Made by a program: the position numbers and the translations under genes
Assembly (NCBI RefSeq): GCF_002933465.1
Contig: NZ_PSZE01000011.1
Coordinates: 62,001-126,000, forward strand
DNA: 64,000 bases
From: Nocardia nova
GTDB taxonomy: Bacteria; Actinomycetota; Actinomycetes; Mycobacteriales; Mycobacteriaceae
Reading direction: 5' to 3'
In this document: one piece after another, positions 34,174-42,722 of the stretch
Layout of the letters: every line of letters starts with the position of its first letter
Numbering within the stretch: position 1 is the stretch's first letter
The notes under the pieces: generated by a model
The model's database searches: none
What the model was told of the DNA's origin: nothing
The model's input: only the letters and a program-made list of their open reading frames with translations

Positions 34174-35005
34174 CGGAGCGGGATCGCCGGAATCGGGACG
34201 CAGGGCCGCGGTACTGGGCAGCCCGATCGCGCATTCGCGCTCCCCGCAATTGCATCTGGCCGCCTATCGTGCGCTGGGGCTGGACTGGACCTACGAACGC
34301 ATCGAATGCACCGGCGAGCAACTGCCCGCCCTCGTCGACAGCTTGGATTCGTCCTGGGTCGGGCTGTCGGTGACGATGCCCGGCAAGGTCGCGGCCCTCG
34401 ACTACGCCGGTGAGCGGACCGAGCGCGCCGTTCTGGTCGGTTCCGCCAACACCTTGGTGCGGACCGCGAGCGGGTGGCGAGCCGATTGCACCGACGTGGA
34501 CGGCGTGCGCGGCGCGCTGCAGGACGGCGGCGTGGAAGCGGTGCGCCGATCGGTCGTACTCGGTGCGGGCGGTACCGCGCGACCGGCACTGCTGGCGCTG
34601 TCCGAACTCGGCGCCGAGGCGGTCACCGTGGTCGCCCGCGACGCCGAGCGGGCCGAGTCGACCCTCGCCCTGGCCCGCCGGCTCGGGATGGCGACCGAAT
34701 TCGCCGGCTTCGACGCCGATCGGGTGCGCGCGGCATGTGCCCGCGCCGACGCGGTGGTCAGTTCGGTACCGGCCGCCGGTGCGGCGGTGGTGGCCGACGC
34801 GGTCGCTGCGGCGCCGGTGGTGCTGGACGCGATCTACGACCCGTGGCCGACCCCGCTGGCGAGGGCCGTGCGCCGCGCGGGACATACCGTCATCAGCGGA
34901 TTGCAGATGCTGCTGAATCAGGCCTACGGCCAGGTCGAGCAGTTCACCGGCCGGCCCGCGCCACGGGCCGCGATGGCGGCGGCTCTGGATCTCCGTGACG
35001 TCTAG
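34163..35005 (+). CDS. aroE: Shikimate dehydrogenase
   Basis: A 280-residue NADP-dependent enzyme reducing 3-dehydroshikimate to shikimate. Shikimate-site motifs are LGSPIAHSRSPQLH, VTMPGKVAAL (catalytic Lys) and SANTLVR; the cofactor motif is LGAGGTARPALLALSELG; the C-terminal substrate residues are in ISGLQMLLNQAYGQVEQFTG. GTG 34163 overlaps the mltG end by 11 bp. The other aro genes lie 0.6-4 kb downstream on the opposite strand. Confidence 0.94.
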   Translation: MVDNGAGSPESGRRAAVLGSPIAHSRSPQLHLAAYRALGLDWTYERIECTGEQLPALVDSLDSSWVGLSVTMPGKVAALDYAGERTERAVLVGSANTLVRTASGWRADCTDVDGVRGALQDGGVEAVRRSVVLGAGGTARPALLALSELGAEAVTVVARDAERAESTLALARRLGMATEFAGFDADRVRAACARADAVVSSVPAAGAAVVADAVAAAPVVLDAIYDPWPTPLARAVRRAGHTVISGLQMLLNQAYGQVEQFTGRPAPRAAMAAALDLRDV

Positions 35006-35016
35006 AACCAGTTCCA
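35003..35016 (+). promoter_or_regulatory. KstR-like box overlapping the aroE stop
   Basis: TAGAACCAGTTCCA fits TnnAACnnGTTnnA at all fixed positions and lies 37 bp upstream of the next gene's ATG. It is an isolated match whose relevance is uncertain. Confidence 0.3.
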
Positions 35017-35053
35017 ATTCGGTGGCGTCACAACGCAGGCTAAGGTGATCGAC

Positions 35054-35527
35054 ATGAATTCGTGGGTGTTGCGCGCCATAGTCCTCGGTGCGCTGACCGT
35101 CGTACTGCGAACCCTGCTGGGTTTCGGCATGATCTACTGGCCGACCAACGGCTCGTGGATGCGCATCCTGTGCTTGATCGTGCTGGTCGTCGCGGGTGTC
35201 GCCTGGGGGCTGATCGACGGTCGCAGCGATCGGCGGGCCAATCCCGATCCGGAGCGCGGCGGTGCCGACCTCACCATGCGCTGGCTGAAGGCCGGTGTGG
35301 TCGGTGGTGTGGGCGGCGGGCTGGTGGCGTGGCTGCTGGATTTCGTACCGAAGTTCGCTCTCGGCGACAACGGTCTGCTGTTCGAACTGACCGCCGGTGC
35401 CTCGTTCATCGTGCTGATGATCTTCATTCCGGCGATGGTCGGCGTGGCGATCGGCCGTTTCCTGGTGGGGCGTGATCAGCGCAGGAGCGAATCCTCGGTA
35501 CCCCCGGCGGCGGCCTCCCCGGCCTGA
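35054..35527 (+). CDS. Small four-helix membrane protein (B-4DMT type)
   Basis: A 157-residue integral membrane protein with four TM helices: VLRAIVLGALTVVLRTLLGFGMIY, ILCLIVLVVAGVAWGLI, VVGGVGGGLVAWLLDFV and SFIVLMIFIPAMVGVAIGRFLV. It matches the family annotated in actinobacteria as B-4DMT transporters; the substrate is unknown. ATG 35054 follows AAGGTGA with good spacing; GTG 35045 is an alternative. It ends at a strong terminator shared with the convergent aroB. Confidence 0.75.
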   Translation: MNSWVLRAIVLGALTVVLRTLLGFGMIYWPTNGSWMRILCLIVLVVAGVAWGLIDGRSDRRANPDPERGGADLTMRWLKAGVVGGVGGGLVAWLLDFVPKFALGDNGLLFELTAGASFIVLMIFIPAMVGVAIGRFLVGRDQRRSESSVPPAAASPA

Positions 35528-35546
35528 TCGCCGAATGATCGGCTCA

Positions 35547-35581
35547 TCCGGGCCGCGGATCCTGTCCGCGGCCCGGATTTT
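35547..35581. terminator. Bidirectional terminator between the membrane protein gene and aroB
   Basis: A perfect 13-bp stem (TCCGGGCCGCGGA/TCCGCGGCCCGGA), 5-nt loop, followed by TTTT on the plus strand. It separates convergent genes and can serve both. Confidence 0.8.
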
Positions 35582-35587
35582 CATGTG

Positions 35588-36724
35588 CTAGAGCAGAATT
35601 CCGCCAGCGGGGCTGTCCTCGCGGGCGATGGTCGCATACGCCGCGGCCAGCAGCGACGGATCGGGACCCTCCAGGCGACCCGGCTTGGCCAGACCGTCGA
35701 GAACGACGAATCGAACGATGCCCGAGCGGGTCTTCTTGTCGGTCTGCATGGTTTCGAGCAACTGCGGCAGCGCGTCGGCGTCATAGGTGGTCGGCAGGCC
35801 GACGCTCTCCAGAATGGCGCGGTGCCGGTCGGCGGTCGCGTCGTCGAGGCGGCCGGCCAGCCGGCCGAGTTCGGCCGCGAAGACGAGGCCGACCGAGACC
35901 GCCGCACCGTGGCGCCACCGGTAGCGTTCCCGCCGTTCGATCGCGTGGCCGAGGGTGTGGCCGTAGTTGAGGATCTCGCGCAGGCTCGCCTCTTTGAGAT
36001 CGGCGGCCACCACGTCGGCCTTCACCTGGATCGCCCGGCGGACCAACTCCGGCAGCACGTCGCCCTTCGGGTCCAGTGCGGCGGCGGGGTCGCGTTCGAT
36101 CAGGTCGAGAATGACCGGGTCGGCGATGAATCCGGCCTTGATGATCTCGGCCATTCCGGCGACGATCTCGTTGGGCGGCACGGTTTCGAGGGTGACCAGA
36201 TCCACCAGCACGGCCGACGGTTCGTGGAAGCAGCCGACCAGATTCTTCCCGGCCTCGGTGTTGATTCCGGTTTTGCCCCCGACCGCCGCGTCGACCATCG
36301 CGAGCAGCGTGGTGGGCACGTGGACAACCTTCACCCCACGCATCCAGGTGGCGGCGACGAACCCGGCCAGATCGGTGGCCGCACCCCCGCCGAGGCTGAT
36401 TACGACGTCCTGGCGGGTGAGGCCGATGCGGCCGAGCACCTCCCAGCAGAAGCCGGCGACCGGCAGATCCTTGCCGGCCTCGGCATCCGGAATTTCGATG
36501 CGATGCGCGTCGAGGGTGTCACCGTGCGAGCCGACGGCTTGCTCGGCGAGCGCCTGCCGCACCACCTCCGCGGTCTCGGTCAGCGGCGGCTGGTGGAAGA
36601 TCGCCACCGTCCGCACTCCGGGATGGCGGGCGACCTGCTCGACCAGTTCGCCCAGCAGCCCGCGGCCGACGATCACCGGATACGGGTCGGCGGTTCGGAC
36701 CTCGATGCGGGTGGGCTCGCTCAT
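35588..36724 (-). CDS. aroB: 3-dehydroquinate synthase
   Basis: A 378-residue NAD- and metal-dependent enzyme turning DAHP into 3-dehydroquinate, step 2 of the shikimate pathway. NAD motif: VISLGGGAATDLAGFVAATWMRG. Further signatures are VPTTLLAMVDAAVGGKTGIN and the metal site LREILNYGHTLGHAIE. The start ATG 36724 overlaps the aroK stop (ATGA), so it is translated with aroC-aroK. No aroQ/aroD-type dehydratase gene follows, in contrast with mycobacteria. Confidence 0.95.
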   Translation of the reverse strand: MSEPTRIEVRTADPYPVIVGRGLLGELVEQVARHPGVRTVAIFHQPPLTETAEVVRQALAEQAVGSHGDTLDAHRIEIPDAEAGKDLPVAGFCWEVLGRIGLTRQDVVISLGGGAATDLAGFVAATWMRGVKVVHVPTTLLAMVDAAVGGKTGINTEAGKNLVGCFHEPSAVLVDLVTLETVPPNEIVAGMAEIIKAGFIADPVILDLIERDPAAALDPKGDVLPELVRRAIQVKADVVAADLKEASLREILNYGHTLGHAIERRERYRWRHGAAVSVGLVFAAELGRLAGRLDDATADRHRAILESVGLPTTYDADALPQLLETMQTDKKTRSGIVRFVVLDGLAKPGRLEGPDPSLLAAAYATIAREDSPAGGILL

Positions 36725-37902
36725 GTGTGCTGCTCCGATTCCTCTAGTGCTCGTCGTGGGCGTGCCCGGCGGGCGCGTGCGCGTCGGGACCGACCGGCCC
36801 CGGGCGCCGCTTCGTGCGCGGTCTGCGCGGCGTTACCCGCGAGACGTCCAGCGGGCGAAGGTGTTTCGTCGGTTGCGGGCGCCGGCCGTGTCTCCGGCCC
36901 GGAGCGGACCGGGCGCACCGGTTCCGGATGTGGCGCCGCCGCCGCGCCGGTGTTCTGACCCGAGGCGGGAGGGCCGGCGGCGCGGGTGGCGGTGCGTCGG
37001 ACTCGTCCCGGTCGTACATTCGGCTGTGCGGCGGATGGTTTCGCGTCCGCACCGGCCGCCGTTGGTTCGGGCGTGAGGGCGGGACGCTCCGCGGCGGGGC
37101 CGATGGGCGGCGTGTCGGCCGGGGTGCCGGTCCGGTTTCGGGAGTGCCGGCGGCCGCCGCGCCGGGACCGCCGGGCTCGGCGGCGCGGCTGGGTACGGTC
37201 CGTCTCGGTCGAATCCGGTTGCGCGGCTTCGGTTCCACCGGACCCGGATGCGGTCCTGGTGGCGCTATCGGACGCGCCGCGCGTGCGGCGCCGGCGCCCG
37301 CGCGGGCGGGAACGACGGGTGCCCGTGGGTTCGGCACTCGTCGAATCCGGTTGCGACGCCGGTGTTTCGGCCGGTTCGATGCCGAGTTTGGCGAGGATGG
37401 CACGGACGACGCGGCCGGGACTGCGGCCGTCGGTGCGGATCCGGATGGAGGCCACCTCGCGATACAGTGGGCGGCGCACGCGCATGAGTTCGCGATATTT
37501 CGCGCTCGGATCGTCGCCGTTGAGCAGCGGCCGATTCGTCGACGCCCCGGTCCGGCGCAGTCCCTCGGACACGCTGATCTCCAGGTACACCACCGTGCGC
37601 CCGCGCAACAACTCCCGGGTCGCCGCGGACAGGATCGCACCGCCGCCGAGGGATACGACGCCGTGTTCGGCGAGGATAGCGCGGCGCACCACGCGTTCCT
37701 CGATGCGCCGGAATTCCGGTTCGCCGTCGGTGGCGAAGATGTCGGGGATGCTGCGACCGGTGTCCTGTTCGATCCCGGCGTCGGTGTCGTAGAGCGAGAC
37801 GCCGAGTTCGCGAGCGAGCTTGCGTCCGATCGTGGACTTACCGGCCCCGGGCGGGCCGATGAGAATCACGCTGGGCCGGCTGGGGTCGCTGCGGACGATC
37901 AC
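36721..37902 (-). CDS. aroK: Shikimate kinase with a ~215-residue Arg/Pro/Ala-rich C-terminal extension
   Basis: Residues 1-175 are a complete shikimate kinase: Walker A LIGPPGAGKSTIGRKLA, shikimate-binding DTDAGIEQDTGRSIPDIF, GEPEFRRIEERVV, VSLGGGAI and the lid/adenine region NRPLLNGDDPSAKYRELMRVRRPLYREVA. It phosphorylates shikimate with ATP. The normal family length is ~170-180. Here 393 residues are encoded: the tail (about 36721-37377) is low complexity with many RRxRR clusters (RRSRPRGRRRRTRG, RRRARRSRRGGRRHSR) and TPAP-type spacers, predicted disordered and very basic. GTG 37902 is the start; the reading frame of the tail is intact. Confidence 0.93.
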   Translation of the reverse strand: MIVRSDPSRPSVILIGPPGAGKSTIGRKLARELGVSLYDTDAGIEQDTGRSIPDIFATDGEPEFRRIEERVVRRAILAEHGVVSLGGGAILSAATRELLRGRTVVYLEISVSEGLRRTGASTNRPLLNGDDPSAKYRELMRVRRPLYREVASIRIRTDGRSPGRVVRAILAKLGIEPAETPASQPDSTSAEPTGTRRSRPRGRRRRTRGASDSATRTASGSGGTEAAQPDSTETDRTQPRRRARRSRRGGRRHSRNRTGTPADTPPIGPAAERPALTPEPTAAGADAKPSAAQPNVRPGRVRRTATRAAGPPASGQNTGAAAAPHPEPVRPVRSGPETRPAPATDETPSPAGRLAGNAAQTAHEAAPGAGRSRRARARRARPRRALEESEQHT

Positions 37903-37955
37903 GACGGCTGTCCCGGGCGCCGGACCCGGGCGGTGCCGCGCGCGGGATCAGCCAT

Positions 37956-39167
37956 TCATGCCTCCGACGCCACGACGCCCGGAATGTGTGGGCGGGTCTG
38001 AATACGCTTCTGGTACGTCGTGAGGTTGTCGACGGTCTCGGCGAGGGAATCGCCGCCGAACTTCTCCAGTACCGCCTGCGCGACCACGAGCGCGACCATG
38101 GCTTCGGCGACCACACCGGCGGCGGGCACCGCGCAGACGTCGGAGCGCTGATGGATGGCCACCGCCTCGTCCCCGGTGGCCATATCCACGGTGGACAGCG
38201 CGCGCGGGACGGTGGAGATGGGCTTCATCGCCGCGCGCACGCGCAGGGCTTCGCCGTTGGTCATACCGCCCTCGAGTCCGCCGGCGCGGTTGGTGGAGCG
38301 CAGCACCCCGTCGGGACCGGGACGCATTTCGTCGTGGGCGGCGCTGCCGCGACGCCGCGCGGTCTCGAATCCGTCGCCGACCTCGACACCCTTGATGGCC
38401 TGGATCCCCATCAGGGCAGCGGCCAGCCGAGAGTCCAGGCGCTGTTCACCGCTGACGAACGATCCCAGTCCGACCGGCAGTCCGGTGACCACGACCTCGA
38501 CGACGCCGCCGAGGGTGTCGCCATCCTTCTTGGCGGCCTCGATCTCGGCGATCATCGCGGTTTCGGCCTCGGGATCGAATGCTCGAACCGGGCTGGCGTC
38601 CACGGCCTCAAGGTCGGCGGCGGTCGGCACGAAACCCGGGCGCGCTGCTGCGGTGCCGATCGAGACCACGTGGGAGACGACCTCGACTCCGACGGCCTGG
38701 CGCAGGAACTGCCGTGCCACCGTGCCCGCGGCGACCCGAGCGGCGGTTTCGCGGGCGCTGGCGCGTTCGAGCACGTTGCGGGCGTCGTCGAAGCCGTATT
38801 TGAGCATCCCCGAGTAGTCGGCGTGGCCGGGACGGGGGCGCGTCAGCGGCGCGTTGCGAGCCAGCTCGGCCAGTTCCGCCTCGTCGACGGGGTCGGCGGC
38901 CATGACCTCGGTCCACTTCGGCCATTCGGAATTGGCGATCTCGATCGCGACGGGGCCGCCCATGGTGCGGCCGTGGCGGATACCGCCGATCACGGTGACC
39001 TTGTCGGCCTCGAACTTCATCCGCGCGCCGCGCCCGTAGCCCAGTCGTCGCCGCGCCAGTTGCGCGGCGATATCGGCCGAGGTCACCTCGACACCGGCCA
39101 CCATCCCCTCGACGATGGCGACAAGAGCGGGACCATGAGACTCACCAGCAGTAATCCAGCGCAACAC
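37956..39167 (-). CDS. aroC: Chorismate synthase
   Basis: A 403-residue FMN-dependent enzyme making chorismate from EPSP. Signatures: RWITAGESHGPALVAIVEGM, RRLGYGRGARM, PRPGHADYSGMLKYGFDDARNVLERASARETAARVA and RAGGLEGGMTNGEALRVRAAMKPI, ending in the family's C-terminal helix. The product is the branch point to aromatic amino acids, folate and siderophores. GTG 39167 gives the mycobacterial start (LRWITAG); an ATG three codons upstream is an alternative because GGAGG sits very close. First gene of aroC-aroK-aroB. Confidence 0.96.
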   Translation of the reverse strand: MLRWITAGESHGPALVAIVEGMVAGVEVTSADIAAQLARRRLGYGRGARMKFEADKVTVIGGIRHGRTMGGPVAIEIANSEWPKWTEVMAADPVDEAELAELARNAPLTRPRPGHADYSGMLKYGFDDARNVLERASARETAARVAAGTVARQFLRQAVGVEVVSHVVSIGTAAARPGFVPTAADLEAVDASPVRAFDPEAETAMIAEIEAAKKDGDTLGGVVEVVVTGLPVGLGSFVSGEQRLDSRLAAALMGIQAIKGVEVGDGFETARRRGSAAHDEMRPGPDGVLRSTNRAGGLEGGMTNGEALRVRAAMKPISTVPRALSTVDMATGDEAVAIHQRSDVCAVPAAGVVAEAMVALVVAQAVLEKFGGDSLAETVDNLTTYQKRIQTRPHIPGVVASEA

Positions 39168-39220
39168 GACCTCCATCTTTCCACGTCACAACGGTTCCCC
39201 GGACATCGGTGTCCGCGCGG

Positions 39221-39793
39221 CTACACCGTGGGCCACAGTGCCGCAACGGTAGCCAGGCACATCGCGGGCCCGTGTGGCACCGTGATCGAGGCGCCGAACA
39301 CACCCCGACGACGGTCCGAATCTCCGCTCGCGGCCGGGCGGTCGCCGGGATGCGCGGCACGGATCGCGGTGCCGTGTCGGACGCGCGCGGCCGGCCTGCC
39401 GCCGGCGCCGGCGTGGCGGGAGGCGCGAGCGGCGACCTGCGTCGCGACCAGTGCACCGACTCCGGCCGAAGCGGTCAGCAAGGGCGCGCCGATCGCGGCC
39501 CACACCCAGCAGGACGGTCCACCCAACGCCGCGGCAGCGCCGGTGCCGAGCGCCAATTTCACATCTCCGGCCCCGCACGCCGCCGGCTCGACGAGATGCA
39601 CCAGTAGATACGGCACGGCGAGCAGCAGCGCGCCGGCGATCGCCGCGGTGGCACGGCCGGTCGATGCGGCGAGCACCGGCACCACCGCCGCACCCGGGAG
39701 GGTGAGCACGTCGGGCAGTCGCCGGGTCCGAACGTCGATCACGCTGAGCGCGGCACACCAGACGATCAGAGCGAGGTAGGCGGTGGTGGTCAT
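39221..39793 (-). CDS. Type IV prepilin-peptidase (A24) family protein, short form
   Basis: A 190-residue membrane aspartyl protease of the A24 family without the N-terminal methylase domain. The two catalytic Asp motifs are visible: AALSVIDVRTRRLPDVLTLPG and GAGDVKLALGTGAA. About five TM helices; the C-terminal ~40 residues are a polar, Arg/Gly/Ala-rich linker then a final hydrophobic end. It would cleave type IVb (Tad-like) prepilins; none are in the window. ATG 39793 is chosen; the ORF's further upstream part is unsupported. It lies 54 bp before aroC, matching the mycobacterial neighbourhood. Confidence 0.85.
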   Translation of the reverse strand: MTTTAYLALIVWCAALSVIDVRTRRLPDVLTLPGAAVVPVLAASTGRATAAIAGALLLAVPYLLVHLVEPAACGAGDVKLALGTGAAAALGGPSCWVWAAIGAPLLTASAGVGALVATQVAARASRHAGAGGRPAARVRHGTAIRAAHPGDRPAASGDSDRRRGVFGASITVPHGPAMCLATVAALWPTV

Positions 39794-39966
39794 GCAGTCA
39801 TCGTCGCTCGCGGCACGAGCCGGCCCAGGCCCGCGGACCTGAAATGTGGACAACCGCAACAGTTGTGAACACGCGACGGGTAACACTGGCTCGCCACCGG
39901 TCGCGGGTGGGGGTCGCGGGTGACGGCGTGACGGCCTCGCAATACGACAGCGGTAGCGTGGCAGCC

Positions 39967-41103
39967 ATGTCTGCTGATGACGGTGCCCGGCGTCCCGACC
40001 ACGCTGCGCGTCGGGCCGGGTTGCGAGACCTGTTGGTGGAGAACGGGGTCGACGCCCTGCTGGTGACCGATCTGGTGAATATCCGGTACCTGACCGGCTT
40101 CACCGGCTCCAACGCTGCCCTGCTCGTGCACTCCTGGGACGGCAGCCAGGTGGGCGAGGACGGGGAGCGAACCGTCATCTGCACCGACGGCCGCTACATC
40201 ACCCAGGTCGGCGAACAAGTGCCCGACGTACACGCCGAGATCGCTCGCGCGAGTGCGCGCCGGTTGGTCGAACTGGCCGGAGAATGGCAGATCGGCCGCG
40301 TCGGCTTCGAAAGTCACGTCGTGACGGTCGACCAGCATCGCGGCTTCCTCGACCAGGGCAGTGGCCTCCAATTCGTCCCCGCGCCCGGTCTGGTCGAACA
40401 ACTGCGCACGGTCAAGGACGACTACGAGGTCGAGCAGCTGCGGGCGGCGTGCGCGGCCGCCGACGCCGCGCTGGCCACCCTCCTGGAACGAGGGGGGCTG
40501 CGTCCGGGCCGCACCGAGCGCCAGGTCGCTCGCGAGCTGGAATGGCTGATGTTCGAGCACGGCGCCGACGCGATCGCCTTCGAGACCATCGTGGCCGCCG
40601 GTGCCAATTCCGCAGTGCCGCATCATCGCCCGACCGACGCGGTACTGGCCGCGGGCGATTTCGTGAAGCTCGATTTCGGCGCGGTGGTCGGCGGCTATCA
40701 CTCGGATATGACGCGCACCCTGGTGCTGGGCGAGCCGACCGATTGGCAGCGCGAGATCTACCAGCTCGTACATGAGGCGCAGCGGGCCGGCCGCGAGGCG
40801 CTGGCGCCCGGTGTGCCGTGCGCGGCGGTCGATGCCGCGGCCCGTTCGGTGATCGAGTCCGCCGGGCACGGCGACCTGTTCGTGCACGGGCTCGGACACG
40901 GCGTCGGACTGCAGATCCACGAAGCGCCTCCGGTCGCCAAAACCGCGACCGGTACACTTCTGGATGGCGTGGCGGTGACCGTCGAGCCAGGTGTGTATTT
41001 CCCCGGCCGCGGCGGAGTTCGCATCGAGGACACGCTCGTGGTTCGTGCGGGGGGTCCGGAGTTGCTCACCCACACCACCAAAGACCTCACCGTGGTCGAC
41101 TGA
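39967..41103 (+). CDS. pepQ: M24-family Xaa-Pro aminopeptidase/dipeptidase
   Basis: A 378-residue creatinase-fold peptidase. Metal-binding residues sit in VKLDFGAVVGGYHSDMTRTL (two Asp), the His in GHGVGLQIHEAPPV, and the Glu pair in TVEPGVYFPGRGGVRIEDTL. An N-terminal creatinase domain (NIRYLTGFTGSNAALLV) completes it. It removes residues next to proline. ATG 39967 is the first start consistent with the family (the ORF extends further without homology). Followed by efp and nusB as in mycobacteria. Confidence 0.9.
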   Translation: MSADDGARRPDHAARRAGLRDLLVENGVDALLVTDLVNIRYLTGFTGSNAALLVHSWDGSQVGEDGERTVICTDGRYITQVGEQVPDVHAEIARASARRLVELAGEWQIGRVGFESHVVTVDQHRGFLDQGSGLQFVPAPGLVEQLRTVKDDYEVEQLRAACAAADAALATLLERGGLRPGRTERQVARELEWLMFEHGADAIAFETIVAAGANSAVPHHRPTDAVLAAGDFVKLDFGAVVGGYHSDMTRTLVLGEPTDWQREIYQLVHEAQRAGREALAPGVPCAAVDAAARSVIESAGHGDLFVHGLGHGVGLQIHEAPPVAKTATGTLLDGVAVTVEPGVYFPGRGGVRIEDTLVVRAGGPELLTHTTKDLTVVD

Positions 41104-41123
41104 CCCCGGCTGCCCCACCGGGT

Positions 41124-41141
41124 CCGGGCCCTACGGCCCGG
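41124..41141 (+). terminator. Short GC hairpin between pepQ and efp
   Basis: CCGGGCC-CTAC-GGCCCGG, 20 bp after the pepQ stop. No T-run. It may attenuate rather than fully stop read-through. Confidence 0.4.
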
Positions 41142-41184
41142 CCTACAGAACGTCGAACAGTACTAACAAGGAGATCCGAGGACA

Positions 41185-41748
41185 GTGGCGGACACCAGCG
41201 ACTTCAAGAACGGCCTCGTGCTGAAGATCGACGGTCAGCTCCAGCAGATCGTCGAGTTCCAGCACGTCAAGCCGGGTAAAGGTCCCGCGTTCGTGCGGAC
41301 CAAGCTGAAGAACGTGCTGTCCGGCAAGGTGGTCGACAAGACGTTCAACGCCGGCGTGAAGGTGGAGACCGCCACCGTGGACCGCCGGGATATGACCTAC
41401 CTGTACCACGACGGGTCGGACTACATCTTCATGGACGGCGAGACCTTCGACCAGATCGGTATCGACGAGCAGACCATCGGTAAGGGCGCCGGCTTCCTGC
41501 TGGAGAACATGACCGTGCAGGTCGCCACCCACGAGGGCGCGCCGCTGTACGTCGAGCTCCCGGTCACCGTCGAACTCGAGGTCACCCACACCGAGCCCGG
41601 CCTGCAGGGCGACCGCTCCAGCGCCGGCACCAAGCCCGCGACGCTGGAGACCGGCGCCGAGGTGCAGGTGCCGCTGTTCATCAACGTCGGCGACAAGCTG
41701 AAGATCGACTCGCGCGACGGCGGCTATCTGGGCCGGGTCAACGCCTGA
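41185..41748 (+). CDS. efp: Elongation factor P
   Basis: A 187-residue translation factor that relieves ribosome stalling at polyproline. It has the KOW-like N-terminal domain with the tip loop HVKPGKGPAFVRTKLKNVLSG, the YLYHDGSDYIFMDGETFDQI segment and the C-terminal OB domain (VELEVTHTEPGLQGDRSSAGTKPATLETGAEVQVPLFIN). The conserved tip Lys is present. GTG 41185 has AAGGAG at 41169-41174. Confidence 0.97.
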   Translation: MADTSDFKNGLVLKIDGQLQQIVEFQHVKPGKGPAFVRTKLKNVLSGKVVDKTFNAGVKVETATVDRRDMTYLYHDGSDYIFMDGETFDQIGIDEQTIGKGAGFLLENMTVQVATHEGAPLYVELPVTVELEVTHTEPGLQGDRSSAGTKPATLETGAEVQVPLFINVGDKLKIDSRDGGYLGRVNA

Positions 41749-41847
41749 TCCTCCGGATCCACCGGCCCGGCGCCGGAACCATGGGCGGCGCGCGCGTATC
41801 GGATTTCCGGTATCGCTCGCGCCGCCGTCGACACTGCGAACGGGATA

Positions 41848-42357
41848 ATGGTGATCGTGGCTGATCAGCCCGTGGACAAGAAGTCCACCCACAAGAAACT
41901 CGGAGCTCGGCACAAGGCCCGCCGCCGGGCCGTAGATCTGCTCTTCGAGGCCGAGGCGCGCGACATCGACCCGGCCGACCTGGTCGCGGAGCGCCTGGAC
42001 CTGGCTGGTCGCGATGAACAGGTCGCCCCGGTGAATCCCTACACTCGCACCCTCGTCGAAGGCGTCGCCGACGATCTGGATCGCGTCGACGGCACCATCG
42101 AGTCCTATCTACAGGACTGGACGCTGGCCCGGCTGCCAGCGGTAGACCGCGCCATTCTGCGGGTGGCGGTATGGGAGTTGTTCCACGCCAACGATGTTCC
42201 GCCGGTGGTGGCGGTCGACGAGGCCGTCGAGCTGGCGAAGGAACTGTCGACCGACGATTCGCCCGCGTTCGTCAACGGCGTCCTCGGCCGCATCGTGTCA
42301 CTGGCCGACCAGGTGCGTGCCGCCGCGGCCGCCACCCGCCGTGACGGCGGGGCGTGA
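41848..42357 (+). CDS. nusB: Transcription antitermination factor NusB
   Basis: A 169-residue all-helical NusB, which binds boxA RNA with NusE in rRNA antitermination. Motifs: RHKARRRAVDLLFEAEARD, LDRVDGTIESYLQDWTLARLPAVDRAILRVAVWELFH, VVAVDEAVELAKELSTDDSPAFVNGVLGRIV. ATG 41848 is used; GTG 41860 is an equally possible start. The stop overlaps the next GTG. Confidence 0.94.
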   Translation: MVIVADQPVDKKSTHKKLGARHKARRRAVDLLFEAEARDIDPADLVAERLDLAGRDEQVAPVNPYTRTLVEGVADDLDRVDGTIESYLQDWTLARLPAVDRAILRVAVWELFHANDVPPVVAVDEAVELAKELSTDDSPAFVNGVLGRIVSLADQVRAAAAATRRDGGA

Positions 42358-42614
42358 TGATCAAATATCTTGTGCTCGCGATGCGCACCTCGGCCTGGTC
42401 CGACGCGGTCGTCGAACCGCACCGCGAATGGCTGGCCGACGTGCGCGCGCGAGGGCAGCTGGACTGCACCGGCCGATTCACCGACGGCAGCGGCGGCGCG
42501 TATCTGGTGCTGGCCGAAGATCTCGCGGCCGCACGGGAATTGGTGTTCACCGATCCCATTCACACCACCGGCGCGTCCGAGCTGACGATTCACGAATGGG
42601 AGATCACGGGCTGA
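42354..42614 (+). CDS. YCII-related protein
   Basis: An 86-residue ferredoxin-like-fold protein of the YciI family. It has the pattern YLVLAMRTS, PHREWLADVRARGQLDCTGRFTDGSGGAYLV and the DP motif in VFTDPIHTTG. The enzymatic role of the family is largely unknown. It is coupled to nusB by a GTGA overlap. Confidence 0.85.
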   Translation: MMIKYLVLAMRTSAWSDAVVEPHREWLADVRARGQLDCTGRFTDGSGGAYLVLAEDLAAARELVFTDPIHTTGASELTIHEWEITG

Positions 42615-42722
42615 TTCGTGTCCGCGACACGCCGTTGAATTCGGACAAACCCGCTAAATTTCGCGGATGCCCGCCGCGCCCGCATACTGTTCCGGTCACT
42701 TGACCTAGAAGAGGTGGAACGG

